In this document: one piece after another, positions 1-7,406 of the stretch
Layout of the letters: each line of letters begins with the position of its first letter
How positions within the stretch are numbered: the stretch's first letter is position 1
NCBI GenBank assembly: GCA_902554135.1
Contig: CACDNJ010000014.1
Span: forward strand, 1-15,578
Source: an uncultured Pelagibacteraceae bacterium
Lineage (GTDB): Bacteria > Pseudomonadota > Alphaproteobacteria > Pelagibacterales > Pelagibacteraceae
DNA length: 15,578 nt
Direction of reading: 5' to 3'
Translations under genes and position numbers: made by a program
Notes under the pieces: generated by a model
What the model saw: the letters and a program-made list of their open reading frames with translations, nothing else
What the model was told of the DNA's origin: nothing
Databases searched by the model: none

Positions 1-441
1 AAGTTAAAAATTTTAGACTCTATGGGAGATTTTGAATTTATTGGTTATATAGAAGGGAATCAAATAACAGAGGGAAAGTGCAATGTTGTTGTAACCGATG
101 GTTTTACTGGAAACGTTGCTTTGAAAACAGCAGAGGGCACTGCTAATTTTTTAACTGACAATTTAAAAGAATCATTATCTAGCAGCATTCTTTCTAAGTT
201 TTCAACTATTTTTTCATATTTTGCTCTTAAAAAATTTAAAAACAAACTTGATCCACGAAAATATAACGGTGCTATATTTTTAGGATTGAATGGACCAGTT
301 GTAAAAAGTCATGGAGGAACCGACGCATTAGGTTTTTCTTACTCACTTGAATTGTGTTATAAAATTGCAAAAGGAAATATGATGAAAAAAATAAAAGATA
401 ATTTAAATCATATTAAGAAAATTGGAGATGAAGAGAAATAA
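1..441 (+). CDS. plsX: Phosphate acyltransferase PlsX, C-terminal part (5' end outside window)
   Basis: PlsX converts acyl-ACP and phosphate to acyl-phosphate, the substrate of PlsY in the first step of phospholipid synthesis, and acts at the inner face of the cytoplasmic membrane. The reading frame is open from base 1, so the first in-frame ATG at 22 is internal and not the start; 146 residues are visible of a protein usually near 340. Family motifs seen are the FIGYIEGNQI segment, VVVTDGFTGNVALKTAEG, and the C-terminal FLGLNGPVVKSHGGTDALGF block. The gene runs into the ihfA-like gene with a 14-base overlap. In many Alphaproteobacteria fabH comes directly after plsX; it is absent here. Identification is firm from the motifs. 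Confidence 0.95.
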   Translation, partial: KLKILDSMGDFEFIGYIEGNQITEGKCNVVVTDGFTGNVALKTAEGTANFLTDNLKESLSSSILSKFSTIFSYFALKKFKNKLDPRKYNGAIFLGLNGPVVKSHGGTDALGFSYSLELCYKIAKGNMMKKIKDNLNHIKKIGDEEK

Positions 442-724
442 TATTAATAAAAATGATATTTTAGAAAATATAAAACATCACCATGGCTTGCCTATAAGTT
501 TTTCAGAACAAATCTTTGATTTTATTTTTGACATTATCCTTGAAGGTCTGGAAAGAGATGGTAGGTTGAAAATAGCAGGTTTTGGAACTTTTAAAATTTT
601 AAAAAAGAATGCTAGAACGGGAAGAAATCCAAAAACAAAAGTTAAATATCAAATCAAGCCTAGAAAAGTTGTGGTTTTTTCCCCTTCTCTAGAAACCAAA
701 AAGAAAATAAATGGAAAAAACTAA
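428..724 (+). CDS. ihfA: HU/IHF-family DNA-binding protein, probably IHF alpha
   Basis: This is a small nucleoid protein that binds and sharply bends DNA as a dimer. The 98-residue product (from ATG 428) has the family layout: N-terminal helices (NKNDILENI), the GFGTF core, and the DNA-binding beta arm GRNPKTKVKYQIKPRKVVVF with the prolines that insert between base pairs. The location after plsX and before a MerR-like gene matches the alphaproteobacterial ihfA position, which favours IHF alpha over HU. The frame also offers a TTG at 422, two codons earlier; ATG 428 is preferred. A GGAG lies directly against that ATG, too close for normal ribosome binding. It overlaps plsX by 14 bases and the next gene by 14 bases, suggesting translational coupling. 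Confidence 0.88.
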   Translation: MKRNNINKNDILENIKHHHGLPISFSEQIFDFIFDIILEGLERDGRLKIAGFGTFKILKKNARTGRNPKTKVKYQIKPRKVVVFSPSLETKKKINGKN

Positions 725-1091
725 GGAAGCATACAAAACTATTAGTGAGGTTGCCCAAGAAATAGGCTTAAGAAATAAAAAAAACAAAAAATTAAGCACT
801 CATACTTTAAGATTTTGGGAAAAACATTTTAAACAAATTAAGCCAAAGATATTATCAGGTAATAGAAGATACTATTCGCAGAAGGATGTAGAGTATTTAA
901 GGTTAATTTATAATTTACTCAAAAACAAAGGTTTTACAATTAATGGTGCAAAAAAAGCATTAAATGATCCTTCATTAAAACTTGACGATACTTTGTTTTC
1001 TAGTGTAAATAAGAAAAATTTTGACAATTCAATAAAAGTTAAAGCAAATAGAATTAAAAATATTATTAAAAAAATTAAAAGAACAAACTAA
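711..1091 (+). CDS. MerR-family transcriptional regulator
   Basis: A 126-residue protein with an N-terminal winged helix-turn-helix of MerR type: YKTISEVAQEIGL (first helix pair), then STHTLRFWEKHF and the wing segment GNRRYYSQKDVEYLRLI, with a helix continuing through NGAKKALND. The remaining 40 or so residues are Lys/Asn-rich and carry no cysteines, so there is no sign of metal sensing. A small MerR gene directly after ihfA is a recurrent alphaproteobacterial arrangement. The target and ligand are unknown. The start ATG overlaps ihfA by 14 bases and its TAA shares one base with the rpmG start. There is a short Lys/Asn-rich insertion (around residues 21-29) between the first and second helices compared with the usual family pattern. 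Confidence 0.85.
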   Translation: MEKTKEAYKTISEVAQEIGLRNKKNKKLSTHTLRFWEKHFKQIKPKILSGNRRYYSQKDVEYLRLIYNLLKNKGFTINGAKKALNDPSLKLDDTLFSSVNKKNFDNSIKVKANRIKNIIKKIKRTN

Positions 1092-1282
1092 TGGCAAAAA
1101 AAAGTTCAATTAAAGTAAGGTTGGTTCCGGAAAAAAAGCCGGATAGTCCTTTTTATTATTATGTAAAAAAACCTTCAAAAGGCGAAAAAGCTAAAGTAAA
1201 ACTAAAATTAAAAAAATATAACCCGGATACCAGAAAGCACGAATATTTTGTTGAAAAGAAACTTCCACCACACAGTAAATAA
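1091..1282 (+). CDS. rpmG: 50S ribosomal protein L33
   Basis: L33 is a small protein of the large ribosomal subunit near the E site. The 63-residue product shows the L33 pattern: N-terminal SSIKVRLV, a FYYYVKKP strand, then LKKYNPDTRKHEYFVEKK, matching the family's KYDPxxRKHVxFxExK ending. It has no cysteines, so it is the zinc-independent (C-minus) form. It is slightly longer than the usual 50-55 residues because of the Lys-rich middle and the PPHSK tail. The start ATG shares its first base with the last base of the merR stop (TAATG), so translation is probably coupled. Its stop lies one base from the stop of the convergent chorismate mutase gene. Confidence 0.93.
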   Translation: MAKKSSIKVRLVPEKKPDSPFYYYVKKPSKGEKAKVKLKLKKYNPDTRKHEYFVEKKLPPHSK

Positions 1283-1283
1283 T

Positions 1284-1574
1284 CTATTTTTTTTTAAATT
1301 TTCTATACTCAAAATCAATATAAGCTTTGATCATACTTAACCAAATCATTTTGGTAAGCCTTACATCAATTTTCTTTTTTAATGATTTTCTTTTAATATT
1401 TTTTAAAATTTTTTTTATTCTAGCCTTGTCAACTATTTGTTTTTTATTGGTTTTTTTTCCAAGAATCTGATTCACCAATTTAGTTCTAATTTTAATAATA
1501 TTAAGAAGTCTATTATCTAAAGAATCTAGCTTTCTTCTTACTTTATTAATTGTTCTATTTTTTTCCAGCGACAT
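1284..1574 (-). CDS. Chorismate mutase, AroQ class
   Basis: Chorismate mutase rearranges chorismate to prephenate, the branch point to phenylalanine and tyrosine. The 96-residue all-helical product has the AroQ layout: a long first helix (KVRRKLDSLDNRLLNIIKIRTKLVNQI, about residues 11-37, key residues R13/R14 and R30), a Lys at 40-41, then VDKARIKKIL (R52) opening the second helix. These match the active-site arginines and lysine of the E. coli domain. The third-helix glutamine is not obvious, and the Glu usually after the second-helix Arg is replaced by Ile, so activity is likely but not certain. It is a stand-alone domain with no prephenate dehydratase or dehydrogenase fused. It starts at ATG 1574, divergent from ctaA, and ends one base from rpmG. 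Confidence 0.8.
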   Translation of the reverse strand: MSLEKNRTINKVRRKLDSLDNRLLNIIKIRTKLVNQILGKKTNKKQIVDKARIKKILKNIKRKSLKKKIDVRLTKMIWLSMIKAYIDFEYRKFKKK

Positions 1575-1604
1575 AAATGTTATTAATTTTTTTTAATGAT
1601 AATA

Positions 1605-1610
1605 TATAAC
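1605..1610 (+). promoter_or_regulatory. Possible -10 box of a leaderless ctaA promoter
   Basis: TATAAC matches the TATAAT consensus at five of six bases and ends six bases before the ctaA ATG at 1617, so transcription would begin at or next to the start codon. No good -35 box is visible 17 bases upstream. It sits in the 42-base spacer between the divergent chorismate mutase and ctaA genes, which must hold promoters for both. Such AT-rich DNA produces chance matches, so confidence is low. Confidence 0.25.
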
Positions 1611-1616
1611 AAATAA

Positions 1617-2645
1617 ATGCAAATTTTGTTAAGAAAAGAATTTTCAAATTCGGTATATTATTGGTTATTCTCAATATTAATTCTTATAGGATTAATTGTA
1701 ATTGTTGGCGGATTAACAAGACTAACTGATTCCGGATTGTCTATTACAAGATGGGATGTTATATCTGGTATTTTTCCTCCTCTTTCTGAAAAAGCATGGG
1801 ATGAAGCTTTTAATCTTTACAAAAAGATACCACAATTTTATCTTTCTAACCCCGATATAACTATTTCAGAATTTAAAATAATTTATTATTGGGAATACTT
1901 TCACAGAATTCTTGGAAGAATTTTAGGTTTGCTATTTATAATTCCTTTACTTTTTTTCTACTATAAAAAAGTTTTTACCAGAGAATATAATATAAAATTT
2001 TTATTACTATTTTTATTAATTCTTATTCAGGGATTTGTGGGATGGTACATGGTAAAGAGTGGTTTAGTTGAAAATACGACAGTAAGCCATTATAGATTGG
2101 CTATCCATTTAAATTTAGCATTAATTTTATTTTCAGCAACATTTTGGCACTTATTGAATTTAACAAATAAAAAAAATAAAATTTTTTTTAATTTTTCAAA
2201 AAATAGTATTTATATAAAAATATTTATTTTATTAATTTTTGTTCAAATAACCTTTGGAGCATTTACTTCAGGATTGGATGCCGGTATGGTTTATCAAACC
2301 TGGCCATTGATGAATCAGAACTATTTTCCAGACGATATTATCTTTGATAATAATATATTTAATTTTTTTAATCAGCCTTCATTTGTTCAATTTCTTCATA
2401 GAAATCTTGCTTATCTAATTCTGATATACACACTTATGATTTTATTTTTTGTCTTACGCAAACGTAGAGTACATTTACACAGAGCCACTTTTCTTCTTGT
2501 ATTTATAATTTTTGTTCAAGCTTTTTTAGGCGTTCTTACTTTATTAAGCGGGGTAAATATTGTTTTTGCATTAATGCATCAGCTTTCTACAATTTTTTTA
2601 TTACTTTTCTCGATTTATTTTTATTATAAATCTTTAATTCAATAG
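1617..2645 (+). CDS. ctaA: Heme A synthase (COX15/CtaA family)
   Basis: This inner-membrane enzyme oxidises the C8 methyl of heme O to a formyl group, making heme A for aa3-type cytochrome oxidase. The 342-residue product has about eight membrane segments. It carries the family motifs GGLTRLTDSGLSI (31-43) with TRWDVISGIFPP, the histidines H96 (EYFHR), H164 (in HYRLAIHL), H261 (FLHRNLAY) and H321 (LMHQLS), and TSGLDAGMVYQTWPLMN (217-233). There are no cysteines at all, so it is the Cox15-like type without the extracytoplasmic disulfide found in Bacillus CtaA. It is followed 48 bases later by rplM. Presence of this gene implies aerobic respiration through a heme-A oxidase. Confidence 0.95.
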   Translation: MQILLRKEFSNSVYYWLFSILILIGLIVIVGGLTRLTDSGLSITRWDVISGIFPPLSEKAWDEAFNLYKKIPQFYLSNPDITISEFKIIYYWEYFHRILGRILGLLFIIPLLFFYYKKVFTREYNIKFLLLFLLILIQGFVGWYMVKSGLVENTTVSHYRLAIHLNLALILFSATFWHLLNLTNKKNKIFFNFSKNSIYIKIFILLIFVQITFGAFTSGLDAGMVYQTWPLMNQNYFPDDIIFDNNIFNFFNQPSFVQFLHRNLAYLILIYTLMILFFVLRKRRVHLHRATFLLVFIIFVQAFLGVLTLLSGVNIVFALMHQLSTIFLLLFSIYFYYKSLIQ

Positions 2646-2651
2646 TTTTTA

Positions 2652-2678
2652 TTGACATAATAAATAATAACTTGTAAT
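2652..2678 (+). promoter_or_regulatory. Probable promoter of rplM-rpsI
   Basis: A perfect TTGACA (2652-2657) is followed after 15 bases by TGTAAT (2673-2678; five of six bases match TATAAT). The start codon of rplM is 15 bases downstream, giving an untranslated leader of only about 8-9 bases. The 15-base spacing is shorter than the usual 17, which lowers confidence, but a complete TTGACA is unusual in this window and it sits where the ribosomal-protein operon needs a promoter. Confidence 0.45.
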
Positions 2679-2693
2679 TATCGCCAGGTTCGT

Positions 2694-3155
2694 ATGACAC
2701 CTTTTATAAAGAAAAAAGAAATAAAAAATCACTGGTATTTGGTTAATGCCGAAAACTTGGTTGTTGGTAGATTGGCCGCATATATTTCTAAAGTTTTAAG
2801 GGGAAAAAATAAAGCTCAATTTAATCCCAACCAAGACAATGGCGACTTTGTTATAGTTACAAATATTGAAAAAATTAAATTTACTGGAAAAAAATTTGAA
2901 AATAAAAAATATTATAAACATACTGGTCATCCAGGAGGTATTAAACAAACCTCACCTCAGAATTTACAAAGAAGAAATAAATCTCAAGATATTTTAAAAT
3001 TTGCAGTGAAAAGAATGTTGCCTGGCGGTCCATTAGCAAAAAAACAGTTAAGTAAACTCAAAATGTACTATGGAGACAAACATCCTCACTCTACACAGAA
3101 TCCAGTAGAGATAAAATTTTCAGAATTAAATAAAAAAAATTACATTAAAACTTAA
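2694..3155 (+). CDS. rplM: 50S ribosomal protein L13
   Basis: L13 is an early-assembly protein of the large subunit that contacts 23S rRNA. The 153-residue product is the usual bacterial length and has the family blocks: [20 protein letters not shown] (13-32), [23 protein letters not shown], the [11 protein letters not shown] segment, and [20 protein letters not shown] followed by YYGDKHPH. The pairing with rpsI is the almost universal bacterial rplM-rpsI operon; the stop TAA and the rpsI ATG share one base. The start codon has no Shine-Dalgarno sequence. Confidence 0.97.
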   Translation: MTPFIKKKEIKNHWYLVNAENLVVGRLAAYISKVLRGKNKAQFNPNQDNGDFVIVTNIEKIKFTGKKFENKKYYKHTGHPGGIKQTSPQNLQRRNKSQDILKFAVKRMLPGGPLAKKQLSKLKMYYGDKHPHSTQNPVEIKFSELNKKNYIKT

Positions 3156-3601
3156 TGGAAACAGCGATTACAGAAAACAATAAAAATATTAGCAAAAAAA
3201 TTAAGCTTGATTTTAAAGATAGTAATTATGCTACAGGCAGAAGAAAAAAATCAATAGCGAGAGTATGGATTAAGAAAGGTTCAGGAAAAATATATGTCAA
3301 TGGCAAAGAAATGAATCAATATTTTAAAAGACCTGTACATCAACTTATTGTTGTTATGCCATTACAAGAAACAAAAGTAATCAATCAATTTGATGTGAAG
3401 TGCCATGTAAAAGGAGGAGGTTTGTCGGGGCAAGCTGGTGCTATCATTCATGGTATTTCAAGAGCTTTGGTGAAAACGGATAGTAATTTAAAAAAAACAT
3501 TGAAGAAAAACAAGTTCACCACAAGAGATTCTAGAAAAGTTGAAAGAAAAAAATACGGACACAGAAAAGCTCGTAGAAGTTTCCAATTCTCTAAAAGATA
3601 A
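3155..3601 (+). CDS. rpsI: 30S ribosomal protein S9
   Basis: S9 sits in the head of the small subunit, with its C-terminal tail reaching tRNA in the P site. The 148-residue product contains [20 protein letters not shown] (25-44), [30 protein letters not shown], and the basic tail ending in SFQFSKR, equivalent to the conserved QFSKR terminus that contacts the P-site tRNA. It has an extra N-terminal stretch of about 20 residues before the conserved region, seen in many alphaproteobacterial S9 proteins. It starts one base inside the rplM stop, so the two are translationally coupled. Confidence 0.97.
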   Translation: METAITENNKNISKKIKLDFKDSNYATGRRKKSIARVWIKKGSGKIYVNGKEMNQYFKRPVHQLIVVMPLQETKVINQFDVKCHVKGGGLSGQAGAIIHGISRALVKTDSNLKKTLKKNKFTTRDSRKVERKKYGHRKARRSFQFSKR

Positions 3602-3631
3602 ATCATTCATTTTCATTAAGATTAAAAGTGA

Positions 3632-3637
3632 TATAAA
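3632..3637 (+). promoter_or_regulatory. Possible -10 box of a leaderless argC promoter
   Basis: TATAAA ends six bases before the argC ATG at 3644, inside the 42-base gap after rpsI. Transcription from it would begin at the start codon. No convincing -35 box is seen. If real, it would uncouple argC from the ribosomal-protein transcript. A chance match in AT-rich DNA cannot be excluded. Confidence 0.25.
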
Positions 3638-3643
3638 CAAATT

Positions 3644-4672
3644 ATGTCAGTAAAAAAAATTAATATTGTTGTAGCTGGAGCCACAGGATATGTAGGTCTT
3701 GATTTGATAAAATTTTTATCAAAGCACCCCAAAGCCAAAATCAAATATCTCTGCGCTCAAAAAAAAATAGGAAAAAAAATCCAATTTTTTGATAACAGAA
3801 TTAAGAAAAAGCTTCCTAGGATTTCTAATTTAAAGTTTGTGAATTGGAATGAAATAGATATTTTGTTTACAGCTTTACCAACTGGAGAGAGTCAAGTTTT
3901 AGCAAAAACTTTAAAAAATAAAAAAGTAAAGATAATCGATCTATCGGCAGATTTTAGACTATCAAACAAATCTCTATATAAGAAGTTTTACAACAAGGAG
4001 CACAAGGCAGTAGATTTAATTAAAAAGTCTATTTATTCTGTTTCAGAATTTGTAAGAAAAGATATAAAGAAGCACAAGATTATTGCTTGTCCCGGTTGCT
4101 ATCCTACCTCGATTCAATTACCTCTTTTACCCTTGATTAAGAAAAATTTGGTAAAAAAGAAAGATATCATAATTGATTCAAAATCAGGTTATTCTGGCGC
4201 AGGAAAAAATTTAAAAAAAAGATTTAATCACAAGAATATTTATTCCTCAATACATGCTTATGGAATTTTTAAACATAGACACACAAGTGAAATTGATCAA
4301 GAGTTAAAAAAAATATCAAAATCCAAAGTTAATTATGTTTTTGTACCTCATTTAATCCCAACATTCAGAGGCATGTTATCTTCTATTTATCTTGAATTAT
4401 CCAAAGGAACATCTGCTAACAAAGTTTTTAAAGAATTGAAAAAATATCACAAAAACAATTTTTTTGTTAAAATATTGCCTTTTAACAAAGACTTGGGTAC
4501 AGAAAATGTTATAAACACAAATTTTTGTGAAATTTCAATCTGCACACTTAAAGAAAAAAGAAAAATATTGATATTATCTGCAATAGACAATTTAGTAAAA
4601 GGAGCTGCCGGGCAAGCAGTGCAGAATATGAATATCCTTTACGGATTCAAAGAAAATTTGGGGCTTAAATGA
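3644..4672 (+). CDS. argC: N-acetyl-gamma-glutamyl-phosphate reductase
   Basis: ArgC reduces N-acetylglutamyl-5-phosphate with NADPH to N-acetylglutamate semialdehyde, the third step of arginine (ornithine) synthesis. The 342-residue protein is of the longer type 1 class. It has the Rossmann motif AGATGYVG (11-18), SADFRL (101-106), the catalytic cysteine C152 in ACPGCYPTS, the substrate-binding K210-H-R-H213 of KHRHTSEI, and VPHLIPTFRGM near residue 240. The conserved NPGC is CPGC here, a tolerated change just outside the catalytic residue. The rpsI-argC order is common in Alphaproteobacteria. The stop overlaps the start of the following lipoprotein gene as ATGA. Confidence 0.96.
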   Translation: MSVKKINIVVAGATGYVGLDLIKFLSKHPKAKIKYLCAQKKIGKKIQFFDNRIKKKLPRISNLKFVNWNEIDILFTALPTGESQVLAKTLKNKKVKIIDLSADFRLSNKSLYKKFYNKEHKAVDLIKKSIYSVSEFVRKDIKKHKIIACPGCYPTSIQLPLLPLIKKNLVKKKDIIIDSKSGYSGAGKNLKKRFNHKNIYSSIHAYGIFKHRHTSEIDQELKKISKSKVNYVFVPHLIPTFRGMLSSIYLELSKGTSANKVFKELKKYHKNNFFVKILPFNKDLGTENVINTNFCEISICTLKEKRKILILSAIDNLVKGAAGQAVQNMNILYGFKENLGLK

Positions 4673-5154
4673 GATTTTTTTTCTTTTTATTATTTTTTCT
4701 TGTTAGCTGCGTTGGATTTAATAGTGAAAAAACAAAAAAAATTTATATTTGTGGAGATCATGAATGTAAAAATAAAAGGGAAGTTAGAGATTATTTTGAA
4801 AACAATATTTCTGTTGAGGTATACACTGTCACTTCTTCTAGAAAGAAGAGTCAGGACATTGATTTAGTTCAATTAAACATTTCAGACAAAGAAAAACAAG
4901 AATATGTTGCGCTAAGTACAAAAGAAGAAAAGATCAAAAAAAAAATAGAGAAAAGAAAAAAACTAGCCAAAATCAATGTTAAAGAGGAAAAAAAAGCAAA
5001 AAAAATACAAAAGAAACATAAAAAGAAAAAAAGCTCCCCAGTTACATTGGTGAGGCTTTGTAAAAATTTACAAGAGTGTGATATAGATGAAGTAGCCAAA
5101 ATAATTTTAGAAATGGGAAAAAAGAAAGACTTTCCAGATTTGACAGTTAATTAA
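4669..5154 (+). CDS. Unrecognised Lys-rich lipoprotein with two cysteine pairs
   Basis: I do not recognise this 161-residue protein. Residues 1-14 form a short Phe/Leu signal peptide with the lipobox LVSC (Cys14), so it should be lipid-anchored and periplasmic. A first module carries C28 and C33 (CGDHEC) with an EVRDYFENN helix; a last module has C131 and C137 (CKNLQEC) followed by a DEVAKIILEMGKKKDF helix. The two modules look loosely alike. Between them, about residues 75-124 are a Lys/Glu-rich stretch, probably a long charged helix or coil that ends in nearly pure lysine (KKHKKKKSS). The ATGA overlap with argC and the nine-base gap to hom place it in one transcript with amino-acid biosynthesis genes, with no evident functional link. 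The role is unknown. Confidence 0.75.
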   Translation: MRFFFFLLFFLVSCVGFNSEKTKKIYICGDHECKNKREVRDYFENNISVEVYTVTSSRKKSQDIDLVQLNISDKEKQEYVALSTKEEKIKKKIEKRKKLAKINVKEEKKAKKIQKKHKKKKSSPVTLVRLCKNLQECDIDEVAKIILEMGKKKDFPDLTVN

Positions 5155-5163
5155 TAGTAGAAA

Positions 5164-6462
5164 ATGAAAAAAAATAAAAAATTAAATATAGCGATTGTTG
5201 GCCTTGGAAATATTGGCTTAAATCTTTATCGACATTTAGCAAAAAACAGAAAATCTATTATAGAAAAAAACAATATAAACTTTGAAGTAAAATATGTTTC
5301 TGCAAAAAATAAAAATAAAAAACGTAGAATTAATATACCTAAAAAAAAATGGTTGAAAAATTATTTACTTGCCTCACAATTGAGTGATGTTGATGTTGTT
5401 GTTGAATTAATTGGAGGTGCAGAAGGGGCAGCAAAAAAACTTGTATTTAGTGCAATAAAAAATAAAAAACACGTTATAACCGCAAATAAAGCTTTAATTT
5501 CAAAATATGGAGATCAATTAGCACTACTTGCTGAAAAGAAAAAAGTTAATTTAGAATTTGAAGCTGCGGTTGCAGGAGGAATACCAATTATTAGAACTCT
5601 TAAAGAAGGTTTGGTCGCAAACAAAACTAGTAGAATTTATGGAATTTTGAATGGAACATCAAATTATATTCTTTCAAATATGGACAGAATGAAGATGGAT
5701 TTTAAATCAGTTTTGGATAAAGCAAAAAAATTAGGATATGCAGAAAGCAATCCAAAATCAGATTTAAATGGTGAAGATGTAAAATCAAAAATTCAAATTT
5801 TATCTTCTCTTGCTTTTAATTCTTTTATTAATAAATCAAAGATTAATCTTGAAGGTATAAACAATATTGATGAGATAGATATAAAGAATGCGGAAACTTT
5901 GGGTTACAAAATCAAACATCTGGGACTCAGTGAAATAGAAAGTGGAAAATTGATACAAAGAGTTCATCCATGTTTAATAAAAAAAGAATCTAGAATAAGT
6001 AATGTTAACGGTGTTTTAAACGCTGTTATTATTGAAGGCAAACCAATTGGAAAATCTATTCTTCAGGGAGAGGGAGCTGGTCCAGGTCCAACAACATCAG
6101 CGTTGGTTTCTGATATCTGTTCAGTCCTAAGAGGAAATATAAAATTCCCTTTTTCTGCATCTTACTCAAATAGAAAAAAAATAGTATCAGCAGATTTATC
6201 AGAGAAAATATTTTCTTCATACATTAGATTAGATGTTGTTGATAAAAAAGGAGTTTTATCATCTATTACAAAAACAATGTCTAGAAATAAAATTTCGGTA
6301 AAAAGATTAATCCAGAATCCTTTCAGAGGAAAAAAATTTGCTTCAATAATTATCATTTCTCACAAAACAAAGAACAAAAATTTAGTTAAATGTATTAAGG
6401 AATTAAAAAAAAATAATTTCATTTTAAAAAACCCAAAATTTATTAGAATAGAAGAGATTTAA
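5164..6462 (+). CDS. hom: Homoserine dehydrogenase with C-terminal ACT domain
   Basis: This enzyme reduces aspartate semialdehyde to homoserine, the precursor of threonine and methionine. The 432-residue protein begins with the nucleotide-binding loop GLGNIG (13-18), then has ELIGG (81-85), TANKA (106-110), the catalytic-domain blocks AAVAGGIPIIRTLKEGL (134-150) and GILNGTSNYIL (160-170), GYAESNP (191-197), and D205/K209 in GEDVKSKIQIL, including the conserved lysine. GEGAGPGPTTSALVSDI follows near residue 300. The last 80 or so residues (LDVVDKKGVLSSITKTMSRN onward) are an ACT domain, so feedback inhibition by an amino acid, probably threonine, is likely. It is monofunctional, without fused aspartate kinase. 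It begins a hom-glpX-recJ cluster typical of Alphaproteobacteria. Confidence 0.96.
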   Translation: MKKNKKLNIAIVGLGNIGLNLYRHLAKNRKSIIEKNNINFEVKYVSAKNKNKKRRINIPKKKWLKNYLLASQLSDVDVVVELIGGAEGAAKKLVFSAIKNKKHVITANKALISKYGDQLALLAEKKKVNLEFEAAVAGGIPIIRTLKEGLVANKTSRIYGILNGTSNYILSNMDRMKMDFKSVLDKAKKLGYAESNPKSDLNGEDVKSKIQILSSLAFNSFINKSKINLEGINNIDEIDIKNAETLGYKIKHLGLSEIESGKLIQRVHPCLIKKESRISNVNGVLNAVIIEGKPIGKSILQGEGAGPGPTTSALVSDICSVLRGNIKFPFSASYSNRKKIVSADLSEKIFSSYIRLDVVDKKGVLSSITKTMSRNKISVKRLIQNPFRGKKFASIIIISHKTKNKNLVKCIKELKKNNFILKNPKFIRIEEI

Positions 6463-6464
6463 AA

Positions 6465-7406
6465 TTGATAGATCCTAAATTATTAAATAAATTTACTAGA
6501 GTCTGTGAAAGAGCAGCCTTCGGTGCTTCAAAGTTCAGAGGAAAAAATGATAAGATAGCCGCAGACCAAGCCGCTGTCGATGAAATGAGATCTGAACTTA
6601 ACAAGATAGAAATGAAAGGAAAAGTTGTAATAGGAGAAGGAGAAATGGATGAAGCTCCTATGTTATTTATAGGTGAACAAATTGGTACTGGAAAAGGAGA
6701 TGAATTAGAAATAGCTGTTGACCCTTTAGAAGGAACAAACTTCGCAGCAAAAAATTTACCTAATGCTATTGCTGTTTTAGCAGTTGCAAAAAAAGGTGGT
6801 TTATTATCCGCACCGGATACTTATATGGAAAAAATTGCTGTTGGAAGTGGACTTCCTAAAAATATTGTTGACTTAGATAATTCTGTTGAAAAAAATATTA
6901 AACTGCTTGCAGAAGCCAAAAAAACAAAACCAGAAGAAATTACCGCATGCGTTCTTAAAAGATCTCGGCATGATAAAATTATTTCATCTTTGAATTCATT
7001 AAATGTAAAAATTAAATTCATCCAAGATGGAGATGTTACAGGGGTTATTTCTGTTGTAGACCCAAACTCATCTATTGATATTTATTTAGGCATTGGTGGA
7101 GGTCCTGAGGGGGTTTTAGCCGCGGCAGCACTGGATTGTTTAGGAGGACAAATGCAAACAAGACTTGTACTAAGTGATGACGAAGAAATTAACAGGGCAA
7201 AAAAATTAGGAATTACTGATCTAAAGAAAAAGTATAATATAGAAGATATGATCAAGGGAGATGTTATGTTTTGTGCAACAGGTGTAACAGATGGAGAGAT
7301 GTTAAAGGGAATTACATATAAAGGAGATTCTTTTGAAGCCTCTTCTTTTATTTTACATAAAAGCCAAAAACTCTCTAAAAAAATTACTAATATAGTAAAA
7401 AAATGA
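6465..7406 (+). CDS. glpX: Fructose-1,6-bisphosphatase, class II (GlpX)
   Basis: GlpX hydrolyses fructose-1,6-bisphosphate to fructose-6-phosphate for gluconeogenesis, with bound divalent metal. The 313-residue protein has the class II motifs: ADQAAVDEMR (D34), GEGEMDEAPML (57-67, E58/E60), DPLEGTN (86-92), the GDVTGVI segment, and GIGGGPEGVLAAAALDCLGGQMQ. The start is TTG at 6465, two bases after the hom stop. It is chosen because the next in-frame ATG (residue 41) would remove the first metal-site aspartate. No Shine-Dalgarno sequence precedes it. Its stop overlaps the recJ ATG as ATGA. Some class II enzymes also cleave sedoheptulose-1,7-bisphosphate; the sequence does not decide this. Confidence 0.95.
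   Translation: MIDPKLLNKFTRVCERAAFGASKFRGKNDKIAADQAAVDEMRSELNKIEMKGKVVIGEGEMDEAPMLFIGEQIGTGKGDELEIAVDPLEGTNFAAKNLPNAIAVLAVAKKGGLLSAPDTYMEKIAVGSGLPKNIVDLDNSVEKNIKLLAEAKKTKPEEITACVLKRSRHDKIISSLNSLNVKIKFIQDGDVTGVISVVDPNSSIDIYLGIGGGPEGVLAAAALDCLGGQMQTRLVLSDDEEINRAKKLGITDLKKKYNIEDMIKGDVMFCATGVTDGEMLKGITYKGDSFEASSFILHKSQKLSKKITNIVKK

Noticed and set aside
60..245. Minus-strand open frame of 61 codons inside plsX
   Set aside because: It lies wholly antisense to a clear PlsX frame and has no family motif.
1575..1616. Terminator hairpin from the ATTAA/TTAAT repeat in the divergent spacer
   Set aside because: The stem is only A-T pairs and lies between two gene starts, where a terminator is not expected.
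3602..3643. Riboswitch or leader peptide before argC (and similarly before hom)
   Set aside because: The spacers are 42 and 9 bases, too short for a riboswitch or attenuator.
4869..5099. Minus-strand open frame of 76 codons opposite the lipoprotein gene, rich in Phe and Ser
   Set aside because: Its Phe-rich composition is the complement of the Lys-rich stretch; no start context or motif.
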